From the NCBI GenBank assembly GCA_000828075.3, contig JXCB02000001.1:1162412-1226411 (forward strand): a DNA stretch of 64,000 nt, read 5' to 3'. The position numbers were made by a program, and so were the translations under genes. This DNA comes from Tolypothrix campylonemoides VB511288 (GTDB lineage: Bacteria; Cyanobacteriota; Cyanobacteriia; Cyanobacteriales; Nostocaceae). Shown here in pieces: positions 7,435 through 17,146 of the stretch. The stretch's first letter is position 1, and the number at the start of each line of letters is the position of its first letter. The notes under the pieces were generated by a model. That model was not told where the DNA came from. It did no database searches and saw only the letters and a program-made list of their open reading frames with translations.

Positions 7435-10140
7435 TTACACTTCAGTTTTAAACACACTCACGGATGCTTGTAATTGCTGCGCCACTTCTACAGTTTGTTG
7501 TAAAGACGTAGACACAACGCGAGACGAATCAGCAGTACGAACTGATGCTTTGGTAATTTCCTTCATTAAAAGAGAGACAGCTTGAGAAGTTTGAGCTTGA
7601 GATACTGTTGTCAGAGAAATCGACTCCACCAACTCGTCGATTTGACGAGACACTTCTACAATTCGCTCCATGCTTTGCTTAACGTCTTTGACTAGGTAAG
7701 CGCTTTCCACCACCTGAGTCGTTCCCTGTTGTATCGCTTGGACGACTGCGTTGGTTTCTGATTGGATATTTTGTACTATGTATTCAATTTCTTTGGTTGC
7801 TTGGGCTGACTCGGCGGCTAGGCGACCGACTTCTTGCGCCACAACAATAAAGCCGTGATTTTCTTCACCAGCACGGTAGGCTTCAATACTAGCATTGATA
7901 GACAACAAGTTGGTTTGCAATGCGATTTGGTTAATTAAGGTTACAACTTTGGAAATCTCTTGGGATGATTCACCGAAACGTTTTACCTTTTCGGCTGTTT
8001 CAGTAATTGTCTGTTGTAAATTTAAGATGCTAGAAACAGTACGCTCCATGACTTCACCCGCAGCCAAGGCAGTATTGGCGGATGCGCGAGCAATTTCTGC
8101 TGTTTGATGCGCACTATTGGCGACTTGTTGAATCGAGAGGGTCATTTGATCGACTGAATCAATGGTGCGGGTAATTTCTTCAGCCTGATTGAGTGCTTCA
8201 TCTGCTAATTGACTGATAGCATGAGAGTTTTCCCCCACAGAAACATTGACCTGTTGGGCAGCTTGTTTGACTTGAATAACTATTTGCCGCAAGCTTTCAA
8301 TGATCACATTAAAAAAGTCAGCGACTATCCCGATTTGACCGATTGTAATTTCAGCCCGAGCTGTCAAATCACCTTTGGCGACCTCTTGAACCTCGCTAAT
8401 AAGTTCTACAAGTTGACGTTGGAGAGTTTCTTTACTACGCTTCAATTCCTCTTCCGCCTGCTTGCGTGAGGTAATGTCTGATTGCACGCCGACAAAATTT
8501 ATCACATTCCCAGTTACGTCTCGCACGGTCGAAATGCTTAATTCACACCAGAACGCGGTACCGTCTTTGCGGTAATTCTTGATCACAACTTGACATTCAC
8601 GCTCCTGTTGTACTGCTGTGCGTATTTCCTCAATAGTATCTGCGTCGGTGTCCAGTCCTTGCAAAAATCGGCAGTTACGCCCCAGCACTTCTTTTGGTGA
8701 ATAGCCGGTCATGGTTTCAAATGCGGCATTGCAAAAGACGATCGGATTATCTAACTGATGCGGGTCTGTGATGATGATAGAGTTACTAGCGGCAGCGATC
8801 GCCAGGTCACGTACCCGCAGCACTTTTTGTGCCTGTTGCAATTGATGCAAAAGATTTGCTTGTTCTAGAGCAATGCTTACCTGAATGGCAAATTGCCCGA
8901 ACAAATCTATTTCTGACTTCTGCCAGATGCGAGGTTCAGAACATTGGTGACCGCACAATAAACCCAAAAGCTGGTTATCTTCCAGAATAGGTGCAACGAC
9001 ATTCGCTTTAATTTGAAAGTTTTCTAGAATTTTCTGGTGACAATCTGTAAAACCCGCTTCGTAAATGTTATTTGTAGCCCGGACTCGACCATTTTTGTAC
9101 ATTTGAATGTAGTCTTCACGAAACGGATCATCGACTGTTTTCCCTAAGGTTTTCATCCAACCCTGTGCTACTGACTCGGCGATGATCGTCCCACTCCAAT
9201 CTGGATTGAAGTAGTAGACGATAACGCGGTCTAGATTGAGCGCTTTCCTGACTTCAGTGACGGCTGTGTTGAGGACATCTTCTAATTTAAGAGAACCCCG
9301 AATCCGGAGGGTCACTTCTGTAAAAAGTTGCGATCGCTCAGCTTCTGCTTGTTGCTGTTTGAGGAGCATTGCTTGAGTCACCATTCGCCGATCCACGAAG
9401 GCAGTCAGCAGCGTGCAACTCAAGATAATCACCGTAGCAATGCTGATGCCCACAGCCAGCCAAGTGAAGGAAGTATACATTTCCTGGGCTGCTGTTGTGC
9501 CTGCACTCTTCACGTGAGTTGGTGTGAAAGAGGCAGCAGCCATCCCTGTGTAGTGCATCCCGGAAATTCCAGCCCCCATAACCAATGCACTCAAAATCTT
9601 GCGTCGTATACTGCCTTTACCAATTTGCAAACGCAGGTGAAAGGCAATCCACAGCGCTAGTATCGACGCACTTATAGCGATGACTATAGAAAGTATAAAC
9701 AGCACAGGCTGATAGTGAGTCGCTGCTTGCATTCGCATTGCTAACATACCAACGTAGTGCATCGACGCAATGCCAATGCCCATTAACACTCCACCAATCA
9801 GCAATCGCCGCTGACTTAAGAACTGGCGACTGGCAAGGAAAAGTGCGCCAAGTGAGGCAACAATAGCAGGCAATATTGACACCAGCACAATCAACACGTC
9901 ATAGCTCATCGGTATCGGCAAACTGTAGGCGAGCATAGCAACAAAATGCATTGACCAGATGCCCATTCCCATGGCGATCGCGCCCCCAATTAACCATGCA
10001 AGTCTAGCTCGTCCCTGAGTCAGCGTTACCCGCCCAGCCAAATCAACAGCAGTGTACGAAGCAAGGACAGCTATCACTATCGAAAGCGCCACAAGCCGTG
10101 GATCGTAAGTGCTACTCATCGCCACATGTGCCAGGAGCAT
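7435..10140 (-). CDS. MHYT-GAF-PAS(LOV-like)-HAMP-MCP photosensory chemoreceptor
   Basis: 901 residues. An N-terminal MHYT membrane module has MHFVAML, MHYVGML and MHYTGMA repeats among about seven transmembrane helices. Next is a GAF domain (about 275-435) resembling cyanobacteriochrome GAFs, with Cys367-His368 at the bilin-attachment position (AGFTDCHQ) and the GLLCGHQCSEPRIWQ block. The following PAS domain (about 445-560) contains GRNCRFLQG, the LOV flavin-adduct motif, with Cys490; the KNYRKDGTAFW segment follows, but the usual second Asn after FW is Cys. A HAMP-like linker and an MCP signalling domain with tip EVGRLAAESAQATKEI end the protein. It should signal to CheA; light sensing by two chromophores is inference. 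Confidence 0.9.
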   Translation of the reverse strand: MLLAHVAMSSTYDPRLVALSIVIAVLASYTAVDLAGRVTLTQGRARLAWLIGGAIAMGMGIWSMHFVAMLAYSLPIPMSYDVLIVLVSILPAIVASLGALFLASRQFLSQRRLLIGGVLMGIGIASMHYVGMLAMRMQAATHYQPVLFILSIVIAISASILALWIAFHLRLQIGKGSIRRKILSALVMGAGISGMHYTGMAAASFTPTHVKSAGTTAAQEMYTSFTWLAVGISIATVIILSCTLLTAFVDRRMVTQAMLLKQQQAEAERSQLFTEVTLRIRGSLKLEDVLNTAVTEVRKALNLDRVIVYYFNPDWSGTIIAESVAQGWMKTLGKTVDDPFREDYIQMYKNGRVRATNNIYEAGFTDCHQKILENFQIKANVVAPILEDNQLLGLLCGHQCSEPRIWQKSEIDLFGQFAIQVSIALEQANLLHQLQQAQKVLRVRDLAIAAASNSIIITDPHQLDNPIVFCNAAFETMTGYSPKEVLGRNCRFLQGLDTDADTIEEIRTAVQQERECQVVIKNYRKDGTAFWCELSISTVRDVTGNVINFVGVQSDITSRKQAEEELKRSKETLQRQLVELISEVQEVAKGDLTARAEITIGQIGIVADFFNVIIESLRQIVIQVKQAAQQVNVSVGENSHAISQLADEALNQAEEITRTIDSVDQMTLSIQQVANSAHQTAEIARASANTALAAGEVMERTVSSILNLQQTITETAEKVKRFGESSQEISKVVTLINQIALQTNLLSINASIEAYRAGEENHGFIVVAQEVGRLAAESAQATKEIEYIVQNIQSETNAVVQAIQQGTTQVVESAYLVKDVKQSMERIVEVSRQIDELVESISLTTVSQAQTSQAVSLLMKEITKASVRTADSSRVVSTSLQQTVEVAQQLQASVSVFKTEV

Positions 10141-10706
10141 CTATATTAACCTCATTAACCTCGAACTGGATACTTGTGAAATCAGAAGTAAACCATGAGT
10201 ACCCCTAAGACACTCATCAAGTGGGGCGCGCTCATGGAGAGCGAAAAATCTTGACAAGTCACCTGACGGTGCTGATAAAAATGGCAGATGCAAAGTGCTG
10301 AAATCACACTTGTAAGACAGTAAAACGCCCTTAAATATATAAAACTAATTTTAACATCTACCTTAAGTTAGATAAAATGAAAATAACTGAACTCTAAATG
10401 TAAAAATTTTTAATGCATATAACTATATAGTATAATATATTACTTAAGCAAAGTTTTCCAGTCGCATTCTTAACTAGTGCTTCATCGGATGAATTCTGAT
10501 GGGTTACAAGATCCCCGACAACTTTTGCGAAGTCGGGGATCTCACCCCTACGACATATTAAAACTAATGAGACAGACTACTAGGAAATAGCCGCTTATTT
10601 TTATTAAAGAAACTGATTATACCCAATTATTTGCTAGCTAGTAGATCACAATCTCAATATGCAAGCAAAAAACCTTCTGAGTTCTGATTTCTCACTTCTT
10701 TTTTAG
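10141..10706. other. AT-rich intergenic region
   Basis: 566 bp upstream of the chemoreceptor gene and downstream of the channel gene. It contains the dispersed palindromic repeat at 10494-10555 and an AT-rich stretch at 10320-10450. No gene was found. Confidence 0.5.
10494..10555. repeat. Second copy of the CCCCGACTT palindromic repeat
   Basis: It shares about 62 bp with 694-756, including TTCTGATGGGTTACA before the stem and CACCCCTACGACA after it. The stem arms AGATCCCCGAC and GTCGGGGATCT are intact while the loop has diverged. Confidence 0.8.
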
Positions 10707-11495
10707 TTAATCTTTTCTCAACTTCGTTCCACAATTCTTGCAGAAGAAAGCATCTGTATCATGGAAAGACAAACCGCAACCAGAACAAACTGTTTCCACT
10801 TGATTAGCGGTTTTGACTAATCGCTTAATCAAATCACCCACTTGCCAAGGAATGAGTGCAATACCTGTTAAAATCATCAACACTGTTAGCAGGCGACCTA
10901 GTTCAGAAATTGGAGTGACATCGCCAAAACCCACAGTTGTCATTGTCACAATGGAAAAATAAAAAGCATCCAAAAAAGTAGCGAAATTTTTTGGGTTAAC
11001 CGGATGCTCTACTTGATAAATTAAACCAGAGTATACAAAGATTATTGCAAATAAAGTAAATAATATCCGTACAGAAATCAAACTATCTTCTGTACTAATA
11101 CCAAATAAAAATTTTTTATCTATAAATCTGATTAACCGTAAAATTCGGAACCATCGCAACAATCGGATAAAACTGATAGCATCTGCACCTAGGAAAAATG
11201 GCAAAATTGCCATTAAGTCAATGATTGAATAGAAGGTAAAGACATACTTAATTTTATTTTCTTCACTCCACAGCCGCAGTAAATACTCTGCTGCAAAAAT
11301 TAACAAAATTACCTGGTCTATACCGTCTAAAAGTAGCCGTAAATTGTCAGGAATATTATAAGTTTGTGCTACAAAACTTACTGAAGATAGAAAAACCAGA
11401 CCAGCAATGGTTAAATTCACAGATTTACCTACTGGTGTCTCTAAATCTTGCAAGTAAAATGCTGTTTTTTCTCTCGAAAGTAACATAATCCACAA
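10707..11495 (-). CDS. Voltage-gated potassium channel with C-terminal zinc ribbon
   Basis: 262 residues with six predicted membrane helices. The S4 voltage sensor FIRLLRWFRILRLIRFID has regularly spaced arginines, and the pore loop carries the K+ selectivity filter TMTTVGFGD. After S6 a short linker leads to a small zinc-ribbon (CSGCG and CKNCG, about residues 236-258), an unusual but not unknown tail in cyanobacterial channels. It would form a tetrameric K+ channel in the plasma membrane. An in-frame ATG three codons later (MLLSREK) is an equally good start. Confidence 0.9.
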   Translation of the reverse strand: MWIMLLSREKTAFYLQDLETPVGKSVNLTIAGLVFLSSVSFVAQTYNIPDNLRLLLDGIDQVILLIFAAEYLLRLWSEENKIKYVFTFYSIIDLMAILPFFLGADAISFIRLLRWFRILRLIRFIDKKFLFGISTEDSLISVRILFTLFAIIFVYSGLIYQVEHPVNPKNFATFLDAFYFSIVTMTTVGFGDVTPISELGRLLTVLMILTGIALIPWQVGDLIKRLVKTANQVETVCSGCGLSFHDTDAFFCKNCGTKLRKD

Positions 11496-11656
11496 AAGCT
11501 ACGTCTAACAAATACAGCAAAATAGTCCTAAGTACCAAATGCTGAGCCTGTCATTTCTTATTTTTACCTCAGGGCTAATGATTTAGCACTGCTTAATGTA
11601 AGAAAATTGAATGTGGTATATTTTTGATAATAATAATTTTTGACTCTTAAGCTTAT

Positions 11657-12082
11657 ATGAACTCAGAAGAATTTATGCGTTTGGCGCTGGAAGAAGCAAA
11701 GAAAGGAGATGCGCCTTACGGTGCTGTGATTGTCAAAGATAACCAAGTAGTTGCCCTAGCTTATAATACTGTGAAGCGAGACAGCGAACCTTCTGCCCAT
11801 GCAGAGATTAATGTCATTCGCAATTTAACCGCTCAACTTCAAAACCCTTCTTTAGAAGGTTATACCATATACACCACTGGTGAACCTTGTCCGATGTGTG
11901 CAACTGCTTGCGTTTGGACGGGTATATCAGAAATTGTCTACGGTGCTTCTATTGAAGATTTAGTTTCTGTTAATCAATCTCAAATCAACATATCATGCGA
12001 AGAGGTTATTGCTAAAAGCTTTAGAAAAATCAAGGTGCAAAGAGGGGTTTTAAGAGAAGAGTGTCTAAACTTATTTAAGTAG
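11657..12082 (+). CDS. Nucleoside/tRNA deaminase family protein
   Basis: This 141-residue zinc deaminase has the two signature motifs: HAEINVIRN (His zinc ligand and catalytic Glu, about residue 52) and PCPMCATAC (two Cys ligands, about residue 83). The N-terminal EEFMRLALEEAKKGDAPYGAVIV matches guanine/cytosine deaminases and TadA. It is shorter than typical TadA and has a Gly-Ala-Ser-Ile-Glu rather than a classical tRNA-binding tail, so a free-base or nucleoside substrate is more likely. It stands alone upstream of transposase debris. Confidence 0.85.
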   Translation: MNSEEFMRLALEEAKKGDAPYGAVIVKDNQVVALAYNTVKRDSEPSAHAEINVIRNLTAQLQNPSLEGYTIYTTGEPCPMCATACVWTGISEIVYGASIEDLVSVNQSQINISCEEVIAKSFRKIKVQRGVLREECLNLFK

Positions 12083-12193
12083 CTTATCAGGTTTTAAGTC
12101 TGACTTTTCACGTCATGTGGAAAAGTCCACAAAAAATTTAACTTTCTTTCCCCAAAATTCACGCGTCTCTCTCCTTATAGGAGCAGGGCTGTT

Positions 12194-13228
12194 TCATTCC
12201 ACAAGGGATAACAGTTTGTCAATATCATTAGATATAAATCGTTGAGCAGAGGTAATGGAAGAATAACCATTTCGGCGTAACACATTCAGGGCGATCGTTC
12301 GCATTACCGACAGATTCGCAGGAGGATTACCCTTGGGTATGGTCGAGTTGTCTTCCTCAAAAACCACATCTTTAACCCAATGGAGACGATTCTCAATTCC
12401 CCAATGCGTCCGAATTCACGATCGCGAAATCAACTGCCGAATGTACCAGGCTACTAATGTAGTATGCAACTTGATGATATGCTTTCCCTGCACGAGTACC
12501 AATTCGTTCAATCTTAATTAACGAGTTCAGCCCAGCCCATTCCTGACTAATGCCAGTTAAATCATTAAAAACTTGCACCGTTCGTGTTGTAGCTCGGTTT
12601 CGAGTTCTTTCGTTGCTGATATAGCGACTTGTTGGTTTGGCATTATCCGTATTACACCGAATTTGGCGATGCAAGTTTTTTTGGTTAGCTTTAACGGCGA
12701 TTGCGCGGAGCGCACTGCCCCTTGGGCAATCGCGTAGTCATTGCCACCATCAATAATTAACTTGCAAGTTTTTTTTGGCAATGTAGAGCGTCCAAACTAA
12801 AAACAGCACCTTTGATATCCAGTACTGCAATCAAGTTTTGTACTGTGGTAATTTCGCTACCTTTCTTATTCTCTAATTTGTCCATACCTAAAACTAACCC
12901 TTTTTTGCCTGCAAATACCGAGACAATACTCACAAAATTTTGATACTCGCTTTTATAGTCTTGCACTGTTCCTTTAATACTTTTACCATCAATTCCACAC
13001 CACTCGGATGTCTCCAAATAAACATAGTTTTGTGCCCATTGATTGAACGTTGCGGCAAGTGTGTCAAAATCGACTCCCATTTGTGGTAGAAAGTGAAACT
13101 ACACGGGAATCTATTTTCGGGCGAGATTTGCACAGTGAAGGGCAGCTCCTGCAAGCCTGCTGTCTAACGGCAAGTCGTTGAGCAAACAATTCCCCAGGGC
13201 AATAGCTGCGGAGAGTGTCAACAGACAT
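12194..13228 (-). pseudogene. Frameshifted ISAs1-type transposase remnant
   Basis: Successive minus-strand frames give pieces of one ISAs1 (H-repeat) transposase: an N-terminal region from 13228, then WCGIDGKSIKGT and GSEITTVQNLIAVLDIKGA (12785-13080), then KLIIDGGNDYAIA (about 12735-12775), then RNRATTRTVQVFNDL, and finally IENRLHWVKDV and MRTIALNVLRRNGYS up to the stop at 12194. At least four frame changes are needed. A palindromic dispersed repeat (12697-12733) interrupts it. The element is dead; I could not place its terminal inverted repeats. Confidence 0.85.
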
Positions 13229-13438
13229 GATGATAAAATTTGTAACGAATAACATAAGTCAGCGCAATTATTTAGATAACAAAAAAAAATTGCTTTTAAA
13301 GCAAAATCGATGAAAAATAGTAGCCATAAAAATTTAATATTATTTTAAGCAAATTAACTTATCCTTAGATTGGTATCAATTTTTGGTTGGCAACAGTCAC
13401 TAATCCCTATCAGGGCTTGAAATTATCTGTAAAGATTT

Positions 13439-14725
13439 ATGAGTTACTACATTTCTCCCCGCTTTCTGGATAAACTTGCAGTTCACATCACTAAAAACTA
13501 CCTTGAGCTTCCTGGTGTCCGAGTCCCCTTAATTTTGGGTATTCACGGACGCAAAGGCGAGGGCAAGTCTTTTCAATGTGAGTTAGTCTTCGAGAGAATG
13601 GGTGTCGAAGTGACTCACATATCCGGCGGCGAACTGGAAAGTCCAGATGCAGGAGATCCAGCACGTTTGATTCGTCTGCGCTATCGAGAAACAGCAGAAC
13701 TCATCCGCGTGCGCGGCAGAATGTGCGTAATCATGATTAACGATTTGGATGCAGGTGCTGGACGCTTTGATGAAGGCACTCAGTATACGGTCAATACTCA
13801 GTTGGTGAATGCCACACTTATGAATATTGCCGATAATCCTACCGATGTCCAACTCCCTGGTAGTTACGACGCAACGCCTTTACATCGTGTACCAATTATT
13901 GTGACAGGCAATGATTTCTCCACCCTGTATGCGCCCTTAATTCGGGATGGTCGGATGGAGAAATTTTACTGGGATCCAGACCGAGATGATAAAGTTGGCA
14001 TTGTTGGCGGGATTTTTGAACCGGATGGACTGTCACGGCGGGAAATTGAACAACTAGTGGATACTTTCGCTAATCAGTCGATTGACTTCTTTAGTGCTTT
14101 GCGTTCCCGAATTTATGACGAACAAATCCGCAAATTTATCGGTGAAATAGGAATTGAGCGCGTATCCCAACGTGTGGTTAACAGCACTGAAGGACCGCCA
14201 CAATTTAAAAAGCCTAATTTCAGCTTGTCTCACTTAATTGAAATGGGCAACTTGATGGTTGGTGAACAAAAACGGGTAGAAAATTCTCAATTGGTTGATG
14301 AGTACAATCGATTGAATAGAGGCAGAAATTATCAACCTGCGCCTCCACCACCTGCTCCTGCAGCAGTCCCCAATCAATCAACCAATAGCTCAAACTCATT
14401 GGAAAAAGCCAATGGACACCAAAAACAGCAAATATCAGATACCCATTTAACCCTGGAGACACAAGAACAGATACGTGAAATTTTGTCACAGGGTTACAAA
14501 ATAGCCATTGAACATGTAGACGAACGACGCTTCCGCACAGGCTCTTGGCAAAGTTGCCCGATTGGTACAATTGATGGCAAATCAGATGCAATATCGGCTT
14601 TGGAATCTTGTTTAACAGAATACACCAACGAGTATGTGCGCTTGGTAGGAATAGATCCAAAGGCGAAGCGGCGGGTGTTAGAAAAGATTATTCAACGCCC
14701 GAATGGGAAAGTTGCTAGTCACTAA
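13439..14725 (+). CDS. rca: Rubisco activase with small-subunit-like domain
   Basis: 428 residues. The AAA+ module has Walker A GRKGEGKS (residues 37-44), Walker [12 protein letters not shown] (about 96-106) and the sensor region [25 protein letters not shown] Pro/Ala/Ser/Asn-rich linker (about 295-330) joins it to a C-terminal domain resembling the Rubisco small subunit, with [20 protein letters not shown]. In cyanobacteria this fusion remodels Rubisco and its SSU-like domain helps recruit activase to carboxysomes. rbcL and rbcS are not in the window. A hairpin terminator shared with the convergent next gene follows. Confidence 0.95.
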   Translation: MSYYISPRFLDKLAVHITKNYLELPGVRVPLILGIHGRKGEGKSFQCELVFERMGVEVTHISGGELESPDAGDPARLIRLRYRETAELIRVRGRMCVIMINDLDAGAGRFDEGTQYTVNTQLVNATLMNIADNPTDVQLPGSYDATPLHRVPIIVTGNDFSTLYAPLIRDGRMEKFYWDPDRDDKVGIVGGIFEPDGLSRREIEQLVDTFANQSIDFFSALRSRIYDEQIRKFIGEIGIERVSQRVVNSTEGPPQFKKPNFSLSHLIEMGNLMVGEQKRVENSQLVDEYNRLNRGRNYQPAPPPPAPAAVPNQSTNSSNSLEKANGHQKQQISDTHLTLETQEQIREILSQGYKIAIEHVDERRFRTGSWQSCPIGTIDGKSDAISALESCLTEYTNEYVRLVGIDPKAKRRVLEKIIQRPNGKVASH

Positions 14726-14746
14726 AGTCCTGAGTTTAGAGTGCTG

Positions 14747-14777
14747 AGTGCTGAGTAAAAATTACTCAGCACTGTTT
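14747..14777. terminator. Bidirectional hairpin between rca and a convergent gene
   Basis: A perfect 12-bp stem, AGTGCTGAGTAA (14747-14758) with TTACTCAGCACT (14762-14773), three-base loop, then GTTTTA. It is built from the common GTGCTGAGT short repeat. Terminator function is inferred. Confidence 0.6.
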
Positions 14778-14786
14778 TACTAAAAA

Positions 14787-15347
14787 CTAATCTGGTAGCA
14801 CAATCTTTGCAGCAGTTTCTTCTGAGACTCGCTCGATGTCAAAATTCTCAATATTGCCTTCAAAGCGATTGAAGATAATTCGGATTTCGTCGTAGCCGAT
14901 CGCGGTAGATGCTCCTCTTGGTGTACTACACTTAACCCGCATCAGGGTTTGGAAGCCACCAAATTCTTCGTTGATATAAAAGCGTCTGGTGCAATCAAAA
15001 CCAATAAAGTTTTCTAATGCTACTTGATTCAGCGCAGCTACACCCAGCCGACTGTTAATCAGTGATTTAATTTCTTTTATCTCCTCTACTTCTGTCATCC
15101 GTCGCCATCTAGTTACTGGCTGTTTGTTCAGTAGTTCATTCAATTTAGACCATGTTGTAGAACCAACAATTCCATCAGCAACAAGTCCTTGCGCCTGCTG
15201 AAATTTCATCACAGCTGCTTTGGTTTGTGGTCCAAAAATACCATCAGCAGCACTAGAGTAAAAATTGAGTTTTTTTAATGCTTCTTGTAACTTGGTGACT
15301 TCTGCTCCTCCTGAGCCTTCTTTAAGAATCACGGAAGTTGTAGTCAT
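14787..15347 (-). CDS. Peptidoglycan-binding-domain protein
   Basis: 186 residues. Residues about 12-72 form a PG_binding_1 repeat (GAEVTKLQEALKKLNFYSS, DGIFGPQTKAAVMKFQQAQGL, DGIVGSTTWSKL). The remaining C-terminal 100 residues, with FDCTRRFYINEEFGGFQTLMRVKC, are not recognised. There is no signal peptide or membrane segment, so the protein is either cytoplasmic or exported by another route. It is convergent with rca. Confidence 0.8.
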   Translation of the reverse strand: MTTTSVILKEGSGGAEVTKLQEALKKLNFYSSAADGIFGPQTKAAVMKFQQAQGLVADGIVGSTTWSKLNELLNKQPVTRWRRMTEVEEIKEIKSLINSRLGVAALNQVALENFIGFDCTRRFYINEEFGGFQTLMRVKCSTPRGASTAIGYDEIRIIFNRFEGNIENFDIERVSEETAAKIVLPD

Positions 15348-15393
15348 GATAGTTTCCTTTGTTAAAATCGTTTCTAGTGAGGACTTTACTCCT

Positions 15394-15590
15394 CAGGGTA
15401 AGCGCATCTTGTCAATAAGAACACTTGAGTGTCAATAAAGTCCAAAATAATTGCATTAACGCTGGCTTATTGACGATGATTAGGCGATCGCCTTCACCCT
15501 TGGAAAATCAATCAAAGAATAAATCCTGAATCTTTCGTTTACCCATTAACCAGTCTTTTTGTCAAGAGTAATTTAGATGCGCTTACCCTG
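15394..15590. mobile_element. 197-bp MITE-like element with 16-bp inverted repeats and 10-bp target duplication
   Basis: CAGGGTAAGCGCATCT (15394-15409) is the exact reverse complement of AGATGCGCTTACCCTG (15575-15590). Both ends are flanked by the same 10-mer CTTTACTCCT (15384-15393 and 15591-15600). Internally GTCAATAAG (15411-15419) pairs with CTTATTGAC (15466-15474). No coding sequence is inside, so it must be mobilised in trans; a 10-bp duplication fits an IS4-type transposase (inference). Confidence 0.85.
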
Positions 15591-16057
15591 CTTTACTCCT
15601 GACGAAAAATGAGGACTAAAGTTCTCGCTACGAACTTATGAAAACGGATTGATAAAGTAACTTTTAAATAAGTAGGTGCGTTACACTTAGTTAACGCACG
15701 ATAATATAAGTGAAGTTTAGTCTTCACCCATCAAATGTGCAATATCTTTGTTATGGCACTATCCCATTAGCTTTGTGCAATTTGCTGATCTTCTGGGATG
15801 TCATGGGTAATCAAAGGTCAACTAGCCGCCTATACCCTCTAAATTACCTAAAGCACGGGAAACGCAGCCGCTTGGTTTCTACATATCCGGATATAGGCGT
15901 TGTTTGTGTAACTCCTAATATGTACATATTATAACGTTTCCATAGTAAGGGGTGGACACAGATAAATAATTACTTGATTCAATTGAGTTGCGCTATATAA
16001 CGACTCAAATCAAGTTTCTGAATCCCTTTTATGACAAGCAATTTTGGGAAATTCTGA
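15591..16057. other. Intergenic region with MITE debris
   Basis: No convincing gene. Two short frames (15710-15934 and 15988-16200) lack motifs and start signals. The right half of an IS630-like MITE lies at 15953-15996. Confidence 0.45.
15953..15996. repeat. Half copy of an IS630-like MITE
   Basis: It contains GACACAGATAAA and ends TTCAATTGAGTTGCGCTATA, matching the right halves at 22745-22808 and 29514-29608. Confidence 0.6.
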
Positions 16058-16480
16058 TTACCGAGAAGACAAATAATTCTGTAAATCTTTTGTACGTTGA
16101 GTTGTTAAGCGCTCTAAGCATCCATTACGAAAGATTTCATAACCTGTGCCACCACGGCTACCATAAACTTCAAAATCACAGTTGCGATCGCGAAACTTAA
16201 TCCATGTTTGCTGTGCCGCAGTCAGTATTTCTTTCTGCTCACCATTTAAGCTAGATATAACTTTTTGATACACCTGATTGAGTTGTCTATCTGCTGCTTG
16301 ATACGACTGTAGAGAACAGTACTTCATTTCTGGTGTGGTGAGTGCCTTGTTGCAATCAATTTTTTGAGCAACAATCTCTTGTGCTGTCGCTAGTGCGGGA
16401 ATACCTAATATTGATAAGGGTGCAATAGTTGTCAGGATGAAGGTACTTATCAACCTTTTATGCATGAATTTGATTGACAT
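16058..16480 (-). CDS. Secreted LprI-like (DUF1311) protein
   Basis: 140 residues. An N-terminal signal peptide (hydrophobic run ISTFILTTIAPLSILGIPA, Ala-x-Ala-like site near residue 33) precedes a domain typical of the LprI/DUF1311 family: Cys near 43, KYCSLQSYQAADRQLNQVYQ, then AAQQTWIKFRDRNCDFE and a second Cys pair (NGCLERLT). LprI relatives inhibit lysozyme in some bacteria; whether this one does is unknown. It is predicted to be periplasmic or secreted, with two disulfides. Confidence 0.8.
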   Translation of the reverse strand: MSIKFMHKRLISTFILTTIAPLSILGIPALATAQEIVAQKIDCNKALTTPEMKYCSLQSYQAADRQLNQVYQKVISSLNGEQKEILTAAQQTWIKFRDRNCDFEVYGSRGGTGYEIFRNGCLERLTTQRTKDLQNYLSSR

Positions 16481-16552
16481 AAATAGAAGTTATTTTTGCA
16501 ACTTTAAAATTACTATATTTCGGAAGTTACGGAAATGACAAAAATAACTTGC

Positions 16553-17146
16553 TCAAGGGCGCTTCCCATTTGACTTAGAAACCTTTGGCATATATTGTGG
16601 GTGCTGCATCGTACCACAACAGCAACGGCGATCGGCATATAGACCAAACTGGGATAGATCCACAGGACCAGCTATGGCATTTGCTCCCAATACTTGGCAA
16701 AATTCAAAGTGTTTCCGTATAAACTGAACACAATCTTTCTTTCCGTCTGCCTCGGCTATTTCGATCATCGCGTTGGCAACATCTGCAAAAGTTACATTAG
16801 TATCAGGTGCCTGAATTATAGCACGCAATGTCAATCCAGTGATGTATTTGCCAACTTCATACAAAACTTCAGCGGAATCTCGGACATGAGGATCGCGGCG
16901 TGAGGTAAACAAATCTGCCAGAATATCGAATATTCCCCCAGTAAATACTTGGGAAAGTTGATGCACTTCGCTAGAAACTTCGCTCAGTTTCAGGTTATTG
17001 TCTGCATTGCGCAACCCATCGGGAAGTTGAAAAGCGTCTCCAAATTCCTCGGCAAGCTCAACGAGTATGCTTTTTTGATGTAAATCTGCCTTATGGAATT
17101 CTTCCAGAGAGTTCAATGGACTTGATTGAACTAATTTATTTACCAT
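16553..17146 (-). CDS. Hypothetical protein, possibly C-terminal remnant of a metallopeptidase-like protein
   Basis: 197 residues, not firmly recognised. The central part (EVHQLSQVFTGGIFDILADLF, then about 50 residues to TLRAIIQAPDTNVTFADVANAMIEIA) resembles the segment after the zinc-binding region of some M4-like peptidases. No HExxH is present here or in frame upstream, so it may be a stand-alone relative or a truncated copy. The C-terminus has a CCCGTMQHPQ cluster. No signal peptide. It could be expressed from its own ATG. Confidence 0.5.
   Translation of the reverse strand: MVNKLVQSSPLNSLEEFHKADLHQKSILVELAEEFGDAFQLPDGLRNADNNLKLSEVSSEVHQLSQVFTGGIFDILADLFTSRRDPHVRDSAEVLYEVGKYITGLTLRAIIQAPDTNVTFADVANAMIEIAEADGKKDCVQFIRKHFEFCQVLGANAIAGPVDLSQFGLYADRRCCCGTMQHPQYMPKVSKSNGKRP

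Noticed and set aside
15710-15934. 74-codon plus-strand frame
   Set aside because: Falls in MITE-rich intergenic DNA, no protein-like pattern or start signal.
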